From assembly GCA_965243095.1 (NCBI GenBank), contig OZ251530.1:4526001-4590000 (forward strand): a stretch of DNA of 64,000 nucleotides, read 5' to 3'. Source of the DNA: VXYL01 sp965243095. GTDB lineage: Bacteria > Pseudomonadota > Gammaproteobacteria > Pseudomonadales > Azotimanducaceae. Numbering within the stretch: the first letter of the stretch is position 1; every line of letters starts with the position of its first letter. The notes under the pieces are model-generated. The model saw only the letters and a list, made by a program, of their open reading frames with translations. It searched no databases and was not told the origin of the DNA. Made by a program: the position numbers and the translations under genes. Below are positions 1-9,258 of the stretch, piece by piece.

Positions 1-1512
1 TCGCTGCCCCGGGTGGTGCGTTTGCCGGAGGATCGCGCCGAAGGCCCGAACCATTTCGTGTTCCTGTCCTCCATCATCCACGCCCATGTGGACGAGTTGT
101 TTCCGGGCATGAAGGCGGTGGGCTGCTACCAGTTCCGGGTGACCCGCAACAGCGATCTGTTCGTGGACGAGGAAGCCGTTGAGGACTTGCTGCAGGCGTT
201 GGAAGGCGAGCTGTCGTCGCGCCGCTTCGGCGACGCCGTGCGGCTGGAGCTGGCGGACGATTGCCCGCGCGAAGTGGGCCGGTTTCTCGCCGACCAGTTC
301 TCGCTGCGCGAGGAGGACGTGTATCTGTGCAACGGGCCGGTGAACCTGATGCGCATCAATCAGATTCCCGACTTGGTGGATCGCCCGGACCTGAAATACC
401 CGGGTTTCACGGCGCGCGTCCCCCGCGCCATGCAAAGTGCGCCGGACGTGTTCGCCGCCATCCGCGCCGACGATGTGCTGCTGCACCATCCGTTCCACTC
501 GTTCGCCCCGGTGCTGGACTTTCTGCGCGCCGCGGCGGCGGACGCCAACGTGCTGTCCATTCGCCAAACGCTCTACCGCACCGGCGTGGACTCCTCCGTG
601 GTGAAAGTGCTGCTCGATGCGGCGCTCGCCGGCAAGGAGGTGCTGGTGGTGGTGGAGTTGCGGGCGCGTTTCGACGAAGCCGCCAACATCGAGCTGGCGA
701 CGCAGTTGCAGGAGGCCGGCGCCCAGGTGGTGTACGGCATCGTCGGCTACAAGACGCACGCCAAGATGACCTTGGTGATTCGCCGCGAAGATGGCGAACT
801 GCGCCGCTACGCGCATCTCGGCACCGGCAACTACCACGCCCGCACGGCGCGCCAGTACACGGATTTCGGCTTGCTCACCGCCGACCGCGAGATCACCGCG
901 GATGTGCAAAGCGTGTTCCAGCAGCTCACCACGATGGGGCGCGCCGGCAAGCTGAACAAGATGCTGCAGTCGCCCTTCACGCTGCACCAAGGCATCCTCG
1001 ACCACATCAACGCGGAGATCGCCCACGCCGAAGCCGGGCGCAAGGCGGGAGTGGTGGCGAAGATGAACCAGCTCATCGAGACGGATGTGATCGACGCGCT
1101 CTATCGCGCCTCGCAAGCCGGCGTGCGCGTGCAGCTAGTGGTGCGCGGCATCTGCTCGCTGCGCCCGGGCATCGCCGGCGTCTCGGACAACATCAGCGTG
1201 CGTTCCATCGTCGGCCGGTTCCTGGAGCACGCGCGCGTCTTCTGCTTTGCCAACGGCGGTGAGCCCAGGGTGTACCTTTCCAGCGCCGATTGGATGGGCC
1301 GCAACTTCTTCTCCCGCGTGGAGACGTGCTTTCCCATCGACGACGCGAAGACGCGCCGGGCGGTGGTGAAACATGGCTTGGAACCCTACCTGCGCGACAA
1401 CGTGCAAGCGTGGCAATTGCAAGCCGATGGCAGCTACAAGCGCGTTCGCCCGAGCCCGCGCGGCAAACGCACCGCGGCGCAGGAGTGGTTGCTGGAACAG
1501 CTAACGGGTTGA
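1..1512 (+). CDS. ppk1: Polyphosphate kinase 1, C-terminal part (5' end outside window)
   Basis: Reversibly polymerises the gamma-phosphate of ATP into inorganic polyphosphate. The frame is open from base 1, so this is the C-terminal ~500 residues of a protein usually near 700; the GTG at 13 is internal. Visible family motifs: RQTLYRTG, the VVELRARFDE segment, GYKTHAKMTLVIRRE (first PLD-like half with the conserved His), VRGICSLRPG and GRFLEHARVF (second half). It ends with TGA at 1512 and faces the ppx gene tail to tail, an arrangement known in other gammaproteobacteria, so synthesis and breakdown of polyphosphate are encoded side by side. Confidence 0.95.
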   Translation, partial: SLPRVVRLPEDRAEGPNHFVFLSSIIHAHVDELFPGMKAVGCYQFRVTRNSDLFVDEEAVEDLLQALEGELSSRRFGDAVRLELADDCPREVGRFLADQFSLREEDVYLCNGPVNLMRINQIPDLVDRPDLKYPGFTARVPRAMQSAPDVFAAIRADDVLLHHPFHSFAPVLDFLRAAAADANVLSIRQTLYRTGVDSSVVKVLLDAALAGKEVLVVVELRARFDEAANIELATQLQEAGAQVVYGIVGYKTHAKMTLVIRREDGELRRYAHLGTGNYHARTARQYTDFGLLTADREITADVQSVFQQLTTMGRAGKLNKMLQSPFTLHQGILDHINAEIAHAEAGRKAGVVAKMNQLIETDVIDALYRASQAGVRVQLVVRGICSLRPGIAGVSDNISVRSIVGRFLEHARVFCFANGGEPRVYLSSADWMGRNFFSRVETCFPIDDAKTRRAVVKHGLEPYLRDNVQAWQLQADGSYKRVRPSPRGKRTAAQEWLLEQLTG

Positions 1513-1538
1513 GAGATACGCCGCTTGTCGTAGCGGGG

Positions 1539-1655
1539 TGTACGACGGATCTTTGGTGAGGGTGTCGGCGCCAAGCCGGGAAACGCAGGCGTTCCGCCTG
1601 CATGCGGGCGAGACGCCCGCGCTCCCAGCACCCGTCACCAAAGATCCGTCGTACA
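1539..1655. repeat. 117-bp inverted-repeat element between ppk1 and ppx
   Basis: Perfect 21-bp outer arms: 1539-1559 reads TGTACGACGGATCTTTGGTG plus A, and 1635-1655 is its reverse complement. The interior holds the GCGGGCGAGACGCCCGCGCT core also present at about 3360-3430 and 29155-29222. It lies between two convergent genes, so the folded arms could serve as a bidirectional terminator. The shared core with different outer arms suggests a small non-autonomous repeat family (inference). Confidence 0.75.
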
Positions 1656-1695
1656 TCCGTCGTAGCGCGGTAGGCGCGAACGCTTCGCCGGAACC

Positions 1696-3285
1696 TCAAC
1701 GCATCGCCACGCGCAGTTTCAGCGGCAACACCGCCAGATACGCGGCTTCCTGCTGCAAATCCAAGTTCGTGAGCGGGTGCGCGGCCAGCCACTTGCCGGG
1801 AAACACCAGCGCCACCTCGCCACGCGCCGCCTTCAACGAGAACGCCGGCAACGGCGTCGCGTCGCGGCTGCGATGCAACACCACGGCCAAACGCAGCAAC
1901 ACCGCGAGCGCCGTCAAACCCGGCGAAGCCGCGAGCTCGGCGATCGGGAACTTGCGCCGGTGGGTACGCACCAGCGCCGCCAGGTCGTGTTGTTCGGAAC
2001 GCGAGAAGCCCGGCAGATCCATGTTGTCCAGCAAGTAGCCGCCGTGCTTGTGGTACTGGCTGTGCGAGATGTCGAGGCCGATTTCGTGCAGCATGGCCGC
2101 CCAGCGCAAGAGGCGCTCGGCGGCGTGCGCCGGCAACGCCTCGCCCAATCCCGCGGCTTCGTGCGCCACAAGCGGGCCGTCGAGCGCGGGCCACGACACT
2201 TGCGCGAACATCGCCGCCGCCGTGGCGGCCACGCGCGCGGCGTGTTTCGCGTCCACATGGTAGCGGCGCATGAGGTCCGCCACGGTGGTGTCGCGGATGT
2301 CCTCGGCGTGGACGCGGCCGAGCAGATCGTGCAGCAATCCTTCGCGCAACGCGCCGCTCGACACCGTCATCCGCTCGATGCCCAGCGCGTCCAACAGCGC
2401 GGAAACGATGGCGAGGCCGCCGGGAAACACCGGCGCGCGTTCGGCGTCCACCGCCGCCAGGCTCACCGCGCCGGCGTCGCCCACATCCACCAAGTGGCGT
2501 TTGAGCGCCAGCACCCCGGCGGGCGTAATGCCGGCGCGGCCGGTGTGTTCGGCGATGGCGTCGTGAACGGCAATGAGCGTGCCGGAGGCACCGATGGCCG
2601 CGTCCCAGCCGCGGACGCGGTAAATCCGCTCCACCGCCTCCAGCTCCAGCCGCGCCGCGTTTTCGGCGTCTTGAAAGCCCTCTGGGGTGATGCGGCCATC
2701 CGGGAAGTACGTCGCCGAGGTGGAGACGCAACCCATGTGCAGGCTCTCCATCACCCGCGGCTGAAATTGCTCGCCGAGAATCAGTTCCGTGCTGCCGCCG
2801 CCGATGTCCACCACCAGTTGCGACTCGCCCTCGCCCAGCGCCTCCAGGGAATGCGACACCCCCAAGTAGATGAGACGCGCTTCCTCGCGCCCGCTCACGA
2901 CCTCCACGCGGTGGCCAAGCGTCCGCTGGGCGTCGGCGATGAACGCCCCGCTGTTGCGCGCCTTGCGCAAGGTGTTGGTGCCGACCACGCGCACATGCGT
3001 GTCCGGCAGGTGGCGGATGCGCTGCCCCAGCCGCTGCAAGCAGGCAAGCGCCCGCGCACTGGCCGCCGCGGTGATCGTGTTGTTTCCGTCCAAGCCTTCG
3101 GCGAGCCGAACCGTCTCCCGGTGCCGATCCACCACCTGCAAGCGCCCGCCTTCGCTGGCGCCGGCGGCGCGGCCCGCAGGCGACTCGTGGTAGTGCGCGA
3201 CGAGCAGATGGAAGCTGTTGGAGCCGAGATCCAAAGCGGCGTAGGTTTCGTCGCGCTCGGCCAACGGGGGCGGTGGGGAAGCCAC
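1696..3285 (-). CDS. ppx: Exopolyphosphatase / pppGpp phosphohydrolase (Ppx/GppA family)
   Basis: Hydrolyses terminal phosphate from polyphosphate (and possibly pppGpp). The N-terminal ATPase-fold motif ALDLGSNSFHLLV and the second phosphate-binding motif DIGGGSTELILG are intact, as is a C-terminal HD-like part with LLRWAAMLHEIGLDISH. I place the start at GTG 3285 (VASPPPPLAERDETY), giving about 529 residues; a longer frame upstream runs into the repeat element at 3329-3492 and is unlikely to be coding. Convergent with ppk1. Confidence 0.93.
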   Translation of the reverse strand: MASPPPPLAERDETYAALDLGSNSFHLLVAHYHESPAGRAAGASEGGRLQVVDRHRETVRLAEGLDGNNTITAAASARALACLQRLGQRIRHLPDTHVRVVGTNTLRKARNSGAFIADAQRTLGHRVEVVSGREEARLIYLGVSHSLEALGEGESQLVVDIGGGSTELILGEQFQPRVMESLHMGCVSTSATYFPDGRITPEGFQDAENAARLELEAVERIYRVRGWDAAIGASGTLIAVHDAIAEHTGRAGITPAGVLALKRHLVDVGDAGAVSLAAVDAERAPVFPGGLAIVSALLDALGIERMTVSSGALREGLLHDLLGRVHAEDIRDTTVADLMRRYHVDAKHAARVAATAAAMFAQVSWPALDGPLVAHEAAGLGEALPAHAAERLLRWAAMLHEIGLDISHSQYHKHGGYLLDNMDLPGFSRSEQHDLAALVRTHRRKFPIAELAASPGLTALAVLLRLAVVLHRSRDATPLPAFSLKAARGEVALVFPGKWLAAHPLTNLDLQQEAAYLAVLPLKLRVAMR

Positions 3286-3328
3286 GCGCCAAGCATAGCA
3301 AACGCAATGCCGGCGTGCGCGCGAGTGC

Positions 3329-3492
3329 GACATTTGGTGGCATCTGGTCGGCACGTCCTGGGGGCGCGGGCGTCTCGCCCGCACTTTCGTTCACGGTGTA
3401 CACCTTGTGCGGGCGAGACGCCCGCGCTCCTAGGGGCCGTCGCAGCCATAGCTTCGATGGGGCTGGAATCGACGCTTTTGCCACCAAATGTC
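3329..3492. repeat. 164-bp inverted-repeat element upstream of ppx
   Basis: Perfect 14-bp outer arms (GACATTTGGTGGCA at 3329-3342 and its complement at 3479-3492) enclose the same GC-rich core as the element at 1539: GCGGGCGTCTCGCCCGCA and its inverse GCGGGCGAGACGCCCGCGCT. It sits between the divergent ppx and arylsulfotransferase genes, which leaves the remainder of the 3286-3607 gap to promoters and a poly-C tract. Confidence 0.7.
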
Positions 3493-3543
3493 CCACACCC
3501 ATGCACACGTTGTGTCGTTTGCTGTAGCCCGTTAGCCCTTTTA

Positions 3544-3557
3544 CCCCCCCCCCCCCC
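3544..3557 (+). repeat. Homopolymeric C14 tract upstream of arylsulfotransferase copy A
   Basis: Fourteen consecutive C residues lie 51 bp before the GTG start at 3608. Poly-C/G tracts of this length are prone to slipped-strand mispairing and, when placed in promoters, can vary expression. The equivalent position before copy B (about 6700-6740) has no such tract. The exact length may also be affected by sequencing error. Confidence 0.7.
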
Positions 3558-3607
3558 TCCTACAACAATCTCGCATGTTAAGCGCGTGTTGGGGTACAAT
3601 CTGTCGA

Positions 3608-5602
3608 GTGACTGACAGAGACTCGAAACACGCACCTCGCCTTCCTTCCCCCTCGAATGGCAATGGTCGCCATTTGGCGCGGGGCGAACCGCAGGGGAGC
3701 CTGCCGGCGCGTCCTCTGGCCTTTCGCCTGCTTTGCGTCTTGTGCGCCGCGGTGGGCTTGGTGTTCGCCGCGGCGTGCGGCCCCAACGAGCCCGACCCGG
3801 CGCAGGTCGTGCAGCACAGCGTGGCGCGGAGCGAAGCGAACCCGCTCATCGCCGAGGTGCGGGTTTCGCTGTCGCGCCCGGCGCATGTGTTCGTGGAGTA
3901 CGACAACCAGCTGGCCGGCCGCTATCGAACGGCACTCGAGCCGCCAGCCGAGCAGCACACGATCCCGATCGTCCGGCTGCGCCCGGAAACCACCTACGAC
4001 TACACAATCTTCACGGTGGACAGCCCGGACCTGTTGGGCGCTTCCCGCGGGCCGGGTGGCAGCTTCACCACCGGTGCGCTCCCCGATCCGCTTGCCTCGA
4101 TCTTCGCGCTGGCCACGGGCAGAAGTTCGCAGCATCTCATCCTGAGCGACTATTGGCTGATGGAGGACAGCACGGCCCACTTCTCTTTTGAGGATAGCTC
4201 TGCCCACTTCTCTTTTTGGGACGAAGTAGGTGCCTTGGTGTGGTATGTGCCCGTGGAACGTCCCGGCCCTGTTGCTCGGCTGCCAGAGCAAGGGAACTTT
4301 GTTTTCGCACCTCGAGAAGGATTTCGTCTGAGCCAGTTCACGCCTCTTGGCGAGGTGATCGATCTGTCCGGCAATGTCGGCGACGCGCACCATGACTTGG
4401 TTGTGCTCGACGACGGCCGGATTCTCTTTCCCATCTGGCGAGATCTCCTCCACGACGAGTCCGCCAGCGACGGCCCACGCACCACGTTCCGTTACGACGT
4501 CCTCGGTATCTACGATCCGGCGACGGCCCGCGTCGAGGATGTGTGGAACGCCACGAAGGCGTGGGACATCCTAGACCCGGAGCAGCACCGGAAGGCTATC
4601 GTCGCAGACGGCATCACCCGTTGGACCCACCTAAATTCGGTGAGCTTGGGTCCGACGGGAAACATCGTCCTTTCCCTGCGCCATCGCAACCAGGTCGTTT
4701 CCCTGTCCCCGGACTACAAGATCGAATGGCAGCTCTTCGGGCCGGACAGCGACTACGAGTTCCCCAACACGGCCGACCGGTTTTACCGACAGCACACGGC
4801 GTCGCAGCTAGCCAACGGCAACATCCTCCTGTTCGACAACGGCAACGAACGCCCGGACGCCGAGGGCGGCGAATACTCGCGGGCGTTGGAGCTGCGCTTG
4901 GACGACGCCGCGGGCACGGCCGTCAAGGTGTGGGAGTACCGACCGGACCCGGACATCTACGCGCCATTCGTGAGCAGCGCCTATCGGTTGAACAACGGCA
5001 ACACCTTGGTCAACTTCGGTGTTCGGGAACGCGCCTACACACCGCTCGTCGTTGTGGAGGCCGACGCCAGCGGGGACGCCGTGTTCCGCATCGAGACCGT
5101 CGAGTTCCGCGGGCACCCGTCGCGGTACCGCGCCTACGGCGGCATCAAGGCGATCCGCGGCGAGACCATGCTGCGCCCGCCGGTCGCGCTTGACCGCACG
5201 CTGGAGGAGCGCTTGGCCGCACGCTACGAGGGCATGACGCAATTGACCGACGGAATCTTCGATCTGTATTTGGGAGACGGCTGGTTGGTGTACGCGAAGG
5301 AGCCTTGCGAGGCGGAAGACATCGCGCTGCGGTTTTTGTTGCACATACACCCCAAGCAGTTGGAGGACTTGACGGCGGAGCGGCGCGAGTTCGGATTCGA
5401 CAACCTGGATTTCACGTTCCTGGAACGGGGCGCGTTGTGGCAAGGCAGATGCCATGCGGAACTGCGGTTGCCGGAGTACGCGGTCGACCGCGTCCGAACC
5501 GGCCAGTTCGTCGGCGAAGGCGAGGCGGCCGATGGTCGCGACCGCCCTGATGAGTCGCCTGCGCCCGCCGCTTGGAGTGTCGAGATTCCGCTAACGCCGT
5601 GA
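3608..5602 (+). CDS. Arylsulfotransferase-family (ASST) lipoprotein, copy A
   Basis: About 664 residues. A hydrophobic stretch LAFRLLCVLCAAVGLVFAAAC ends in a lipobox-like Cys, preceded by an unusually long (~40 aa) polar N-terminus, so the true start may lie further in; GTG 3608 is chosen because the same position starts copy B. ASST-type features: a fibronectin-like N-terminal part (RLRPETTYDYTIF), then beta-propeller repeats with DAHHDLVVLDDGRILFP, WTHLNSVSLGPTGNIVLSL, and HTASQLANGNILLFDNGNE. Members transfer sulfuryl groups between phenolic compounds in the periplasm; the substrate here is unknown. It overlaps the kdgK start (GTGA). Nearly identical to copy B except in a short central block. 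Confidence 0.8.
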   Translation: MTDRDSKHAPRLPSPSNGNGRHLARGEPQGSLPARPLAFRLLCVLCAAVGLVFAAACGPNEPDPAQVVQHSVARSEANPLIAEVRVSLSRPAHVFVEYDNQLAGRYRTALEPPAEQHTIPIVRLRPETTYDYTIFTVDSPDLLGASRGPGGSFTTGALPDPLASIFALATGRSSQHLILSDYWLMEDSTAHFSFEDSSAHFSFWDEVGALVWYVPVERPGPVARLPEQGNFVFAPREGFRLSQFTPLGEVIDLSGNVGDAHHDLVVLDDGRILFPIWRDLLHDESASDGPRTTFRYDVLGIYDPATARVEDVWNATKAWDILDPEQHRKAIVADGITRWTHLNSVSLGPTGNIVLSLRHRNQVVSLSPDYKIEWQLFGPDSDYEFPNTADRFYRQHTASQLANGNILLFDNGNERPDAEGGEYSRALELRLDDAAGTAVKVWEYRPDPDIYAPFVSSAYRLNNGNTLVNFGVRERAYTPLVVVEADASGDAVFRIETVEFRGHPSRYRAYGGIKAIRGETMLRPPVALDRTLEERLAARYEGMTQLTDGIFDLYLGDGWLVYAKEPCEAEDIALRFLLHIHPKQLEDLTAERREFGFDNLDFTFLERGALWQGRCHAELRLPEYAVDRVRTGQFVGEGEAADGRDRPDESPAPAAWSVEIPLTP

Positions 5603-6543
5603 CCGCGACGGCGCGGGTCGCCGCCATCGGCGAGTGCATGGCGGAGGTTCGGCTGCAAGCCGGCGCCGCCGGCCGCGGCGGGGCGGCGCTCGGCGCAACG
5701 GTTGGGTTCGGTGGCGACACGTTGAACTTCGCCGTCTATTTGGCCCGGCAAGGCGTTCGCGTCGACTACGTCACCGCGCTCGGCGACGATCCGCTGAGCG
5801 ATTGGATGCTGGCCGAGTGGCGCAAGGAAGGGGTTGGCTGCGAACTCGTGCGGCGCGAGGAAGGCGCGGCGACCGGGCTGTATCTCATCGACGTGGATGC
5901 CGCCGGCGAGAGTTCCTTTCACTATTGGCGGGCACGGTCGCCGGCCAGCCGGCTGTTGGACGACGCGGAGCGCGCTCGGCTGTTGTTTGCGCAGGTCGCC
6001 GACTGCCAGTGGCTCTACTTGAGCGGCATCACGCTCGCCATCTACGCGCCGGAAGCCCGCGCCCGTCTATTGGATTGCGCGAACGCCTATCGGGAAGCCG
6101 GCGGCAAGATCGCTTTCGATGGCAACTATCGCCCGCGGTTGTGGGCCAACGTCGCCGAGACGAGGGCGGCATACGAACGCATGTACGGCATCACCGACCT
6201 CGCGCTGTCCACGTTGGGCGACGAGCAGCGGGTGTTCGGCGACGCGGGAAGGAACGCCGCGGTGGATCGCCTTCGGGCGTGGGGCGTTGGCGAGATCGTC
6301 TTGAAGAAAGGCGCCGGGGGTTGCACGGTGGCCACCGGATCCACGCGGCTCGAGGTGCCGGCTCAGCCAGTGGCCAACGTCGTGGACACCACCGCCGCCG
6401 GCGACTCGTTCAACGCCGGCTATCTTGCCGGGCGCATCCGGGGTGGTTCGCCAGGTGCCGCGGCGGAGCGGGGCAACGCGGTGGCCGCGCAGGTGGTGCA
6501 ACACGCTGGCGCCATCGTGCCGGCCGGCAACGGCCCGGACTGA
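5599..6543 (+). CDS. kdgK: 2-keto-3-deoxygluconate kinase (PfkB family), intact copy
   Basis: Phosphorylates 2-keto-3-deoxygluconate to KDPG for Entner-Doudoroff-type catabolism of uronic or aldonic acids. About 314 residues, the usual length. Motifs: GFGGDTLNFAVYLARQG (PfkB signature 1 region), KIAFDGNYRPRLW, LKKGAGGC, and DTTAAGDSFNAGYLAG, which carries the catalytic Asp and the anion hole. The GTG start at 5599 overlaps the TGA of the sulfotransferase gene, so the two are probably translationally coupled. A decayed duplicate lies at 8756-9244. Confidence 0.9.
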   Translation: MTATARVAAIGECMAEVRLQAGAAGRGGAALGATVGFGGDTLNFAVYLARQGVRVDYVTALGDDPLSDWMLAEWRKEGVGCELVRREEGAATGLYLIDVDAAGESSFHYWRARSPASRLLDDAERARLLFAQVADCQWLYLSGITLAIYAPEARARLLDCANAYREAGGKIAFDGNYRPRLWANVAETRAAYERMYGITDLALSTLGDEQRVFGDAGRNAAVDRLRAWGVGEIVLKKGAGGCTVATGSTRLEVPAQPVANVVDTTAAGDSFNAGYLAGRIRGGSPGAAAERGNAVAAQVVQHAGAIVPAGNGPD

Positions 6544-6557
6544 TACAAGCGGGCTTC

Positions 6558-6725
6558 TCATCCCCGCCCGGCGAAACGCAAACCCGCCACCCGGTGCGCG
6601 TCGTCCAGTTCCCCCACCACGTCCGCGGTGTTCGGCAGGGTCGCCAACATTCGCCGCGTCACCCGTTCGTAGTGCTCCACGAAGCGGAACACCTCGCTCT
6701 TTGTCATGCGTTGCGCCGGCGGCCT
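6558..6725 (-). pseudogene. Remnant of D-glycerate kinase gene (last 55 codons)
   Basis: 168 bp encode RPPAQRMTKSEVFRF and the following C-terminus of the glycerate kinase found intact at 9259-10119, with only a few substitutions, and then the similarity stops. It marks the junction of the tandem duplication: copy A of the block ends here and copy B starts at about 6746. Confidence 0.85.
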
Positions 6726-6770
6726 CCCGATGTCGATCCACCATACGCGTGTTAGGGTAGAATCTGTCGA

Positions 6771-8759
6771 GTGGCTCACAGAGACTCGAAATACCCACCT
6801 CGCCTTCCTTCCCCCCCGAATGGCAATGGTCGCCATTTGGCGCGGCGCGAACCGCGGGGGAGCCTGCCGGCGCGTGGCAATGTGCCTCTGGCCTTTCGCC
6901 TGCTTTGCGTCTTGTGCGCCGCGGTGGGCTTGGTGTTCGCCGCGGCGTGCGGCCCCAACGAGCCCGACCCGGCGCAGGTCGTGCAGCACAGCGTGGCGGG
7001 GAGCGAAGCGAACCCGCTCATCGCCGAGGTGCGGGTTTCGCTGTCGCGCCCGGCGCACGTGTTCGTGGAGTACGACAACCAGCTGGCCGGCCGCTATCGA
7101 ACGGCACTCGAGCCGCCAGCCGAGCAGCACACGATCCCGATCGTCCGGCTGCGCCCGGAAACCACCTACGACTACACAATCTTCACGGTGGACAGCCCGG
7201 ACCTGTTGGGCGCTTCCCGCGGGCCGGGTGGCAGCTTCACCACCGGTGCGCTCCCCGATCCGGTTGCCTCGATCTTCGCGATGGCGACGGGCAGAAGTTC
7301 GCAGCATCTCATCTTGACCGACTACAGCCACCATAATGCGGCTGATCTTACCCATACCCACTTTATTTTCTGGGACGAAGTGGGTGCGGTGGTGTGGTAT
7401 GCGTCCGTAGCACGCGCGCAGCGCCCCATTGCTCGGCTGCCGGGGCAGGACAACTTCGTTTTCATTCCCAGGGAAAGCCATCGTCTACGCCATCTCACGC
7501 CGCTTGGCGAGGTGACTGATCTGTCAGGCGATGTCGGCGACGCGCACCATGACTTGGTCCTGCTCGACGACGGCCGCATTCTCTTTCCGATCGGGCGAGA
7601 TCTCCTCCACGACGAGTCCGCCAGCGGCGGCCCACGCACCACGTTCCGTTATGACATCCTCGGCATCTGGCACCCGGCGACCAACCGCGTCGAGGAGATG
7701 TGGAACGCCAAGGAGGCGTGGGACATCCTAGACCCGGAGCAGCACCGGCGCGCTATCGTCGCGGACGACATCACCCGTTGGACGCACATAAACTCGGTGA
7801 GCTTGGGTCCGACGGGAAACATCGTCCTTTCCCTGCGCAATCGCAACCAAGTCGTTTCCCTGTCTCCGGACTACAAGATCGAATGGCAGCTCTTCGGGCC
7901 GGACAGCGACTACGGGTTCCCCAACACGGCCGACCGGTTTTACCGACAGCACACGGCGTCGCAGCTAGCCAACGGCAACATCCTCCTGTTCGACAACGGC
8001 AACGAACGCCCGGACGCCGAGGGCAGCAAATACTCGCGGGCGTTGGAGCTGCGCTTGGACGACGCCGCGGGCACGGCCGTCAAGGTGTGGGAGTACCGAC
8101 CGGACCCGGACATCTACGCGCCATTCGTGAGCAGCGCCTATCGGTTGAACAACGGCAACACCTTGGTCAACTTCGGTGTTCGGGAACGCGCCTACACACC
8201 GCTCGTCGTTGTGGAGGCCGACGCCAGCGGGGACGCCGTGTTCCGCATCGAGACCGTCGAGTTCCGCGGGCACCCGTTGCGGTACCGCGCCTACGGCGGC
8301 ATCAAGGCGATCCGCGGCGAGACCATGCTGCGCCCGCCGGTCGCGCTTGACCGCACGCTGGAGGAGCGCTTGGCCGCACGCTACGAGGGCATGACGCAAT
8401 TGACCGACGGAATCTTCGATCTGTATTTGGGAGACGGCTGGTTGGTGTACGCGAAGGAGCCTTGCGAGGCGGAAGACATCGCGCTGCGGTTTTTGTTGCA
8501 CATACACCCCAAGCAGTTGGAGGACTTGACGGCGGAGCGGCGCGAGTTCGGATTCGACAACCTGGATTTCACGTTCCTGGAACGGGGCGCGTTGTGGCAA
8601 GGCAGATGCCATGCGGAACTGCGGTTGCCGGAGTACGCGGTCGACCGCGTCCGAACCGGCCAGTTCGTCGGCGAAGGCGAGGCGGCCGATGGTCGCGACC
8701 GCCCTGATGAGTCGCCTGCGCCCGCCGCTTGGAGTGTCGAGATTCCGCTAACGCCGTGA
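6771..8759 (+). CDS. Arylsulfotransferase-family (ASST) lipoprotein, copy B
   Basis: 662 residues, paralogue of the 3608-5602 product. Same leader, lipobox-like FAAAC, N-terminal fibronectin-like part and propeller motifs (DAHHDLVLLDDGRILFP, WTHINSVSLGPTGNIVLSL, GNILLFDNGNERPDAEG). Residues roughly 180-260 differ strongly from copy A (for example LTDYSHHNAADLTHTHF against LSDYWLMEDSTAHFSF), while flanking regions are almost unchanged. Start GTG 6771; TGA at 8759 overlaps the start of the broken kdgK copy. Confidence 0.8.
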   Translation: MAHRDSKYPPRLPSPPNGNGRHLARREPRGSLPARGNVPLAFRLLCVLCAAVGLVFAAACGPNEPDPAQVVQHSVAGSEANPLIAEVRVSLSRPAHVFVEYDNQLAGRYRTALEPPAEQHTIPIVRLRPETTYDYTIFTVDSPDLLGASRGPGGSFTTGALPDPVASIFAMATGRSSQHLILTDYSHHNAADLTHTHFIFWDEVGAVVWYASVARAQRPIARLPGQDNFVFIPRESHRLRHLTPLGEVTDLSGDVGDAHHDLVLLDDGRILFPIGRDLLHDESASGGPRTTFRYDILGIWHPATNRVEEMWNAKEAWDILDPEQHRRAIVADDITRWTHINSVSLGPTGNIVLSLRNRNQVVSLSPDYKIEWQLFGPDSDYGFPNTADRFYRQHTASQLANGNILLFDNGNERPDAEGSKYSRALELRLDDAAGTAVKVWEYRPDPDIYAPFVSSAYRLNNGNTLVNFGVRERAYTPLVVVEADASGDAVFRIETVEFRGHPLRYRAYGGIKAIRGETMLRPPVALDRTLEERLAARYEGMTQLTDGIFDLYLGDGWLVYAKEPCEAEDIALRFLLHIHPKQLEDLTAERREFGFDNLDFTFLERGALWQGRCHAELRLPEYAVDRVRTGQFVGEGEAADGRDRPDESPAPAAWSVEIPLTP

Positions 8760-9244
8760 CCGCGACGGCGCGGGTCGCCGCCATCGGCGAGTGCATGGCG
8801 GAGGTTCGGCTGCAAGCCGGCGCCGCCGGCCGCGGCGGGGCGGCGCTCGGCGCAACGGTTGGGTTCGGTGGCGACACGTTGAACTTCGCCGTCTATTTGG
8901 CCCGGCAAGGCGTTCGCGTCGACTACGTCACCGCGCTCGGCGACGATCCGCTGAGCGATTGGATGCTGGCCGAGTGGCGCAAGGAAGGGGTTGGCTGCGA
9001 ACTCGTGCGGCGCGAGGAAGGCGCGGCGACCGGGCTGTATCTCATCGACGTGGATGGAGGTGCCCGCCCAGCCGGTGTCCAGCGTCGTGGACACCACCGC
9101 CGGCGACTCGTTCAACGCCGGCTATCTGGCCGGGCGCATCCGGGTGGTTCGCCGGGTGCGGCGGCGGAGCGGGGCAACGCGGTGGCCGCACAGGTGGTGC
9201 AACACGCTGGCGCTATCGTGCCGGCCGGCAACGGCCCCGACTGA
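8756..9244 (+). pseudogene. 2-keto-3-deoxygluconate kinase, decayed duplicate
   Basis: Starts exactly like the intact copy (GTGA overlap with the upstream gene) and keeps its first ~100 codons through GLYLIDVD. About 456 bp are then deleted, joining GACGTGGATG to the segment before the DTTAAGDSF motif in the wrong frame. A 3-bp and a 1-bp deletion follow; the last returns the frame to normal near the C-terminus (GSPGAAAERGN). The sugar-binding half and the catalytic Asp motif are missing or out of frame, so no kinase activity is expected. Confidence 0.9.
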
Positions 9245-9258
9245 CACAAGCGAGCTTC

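Noticed and set aside
1193..3508. Very long open frame on the minus strand across ppx
   Set aside because: High GC content creates long stop-free shadow frames; the composition is Arg/Ala/Gly-rich without motifs, while ppx in another frame explains the region.
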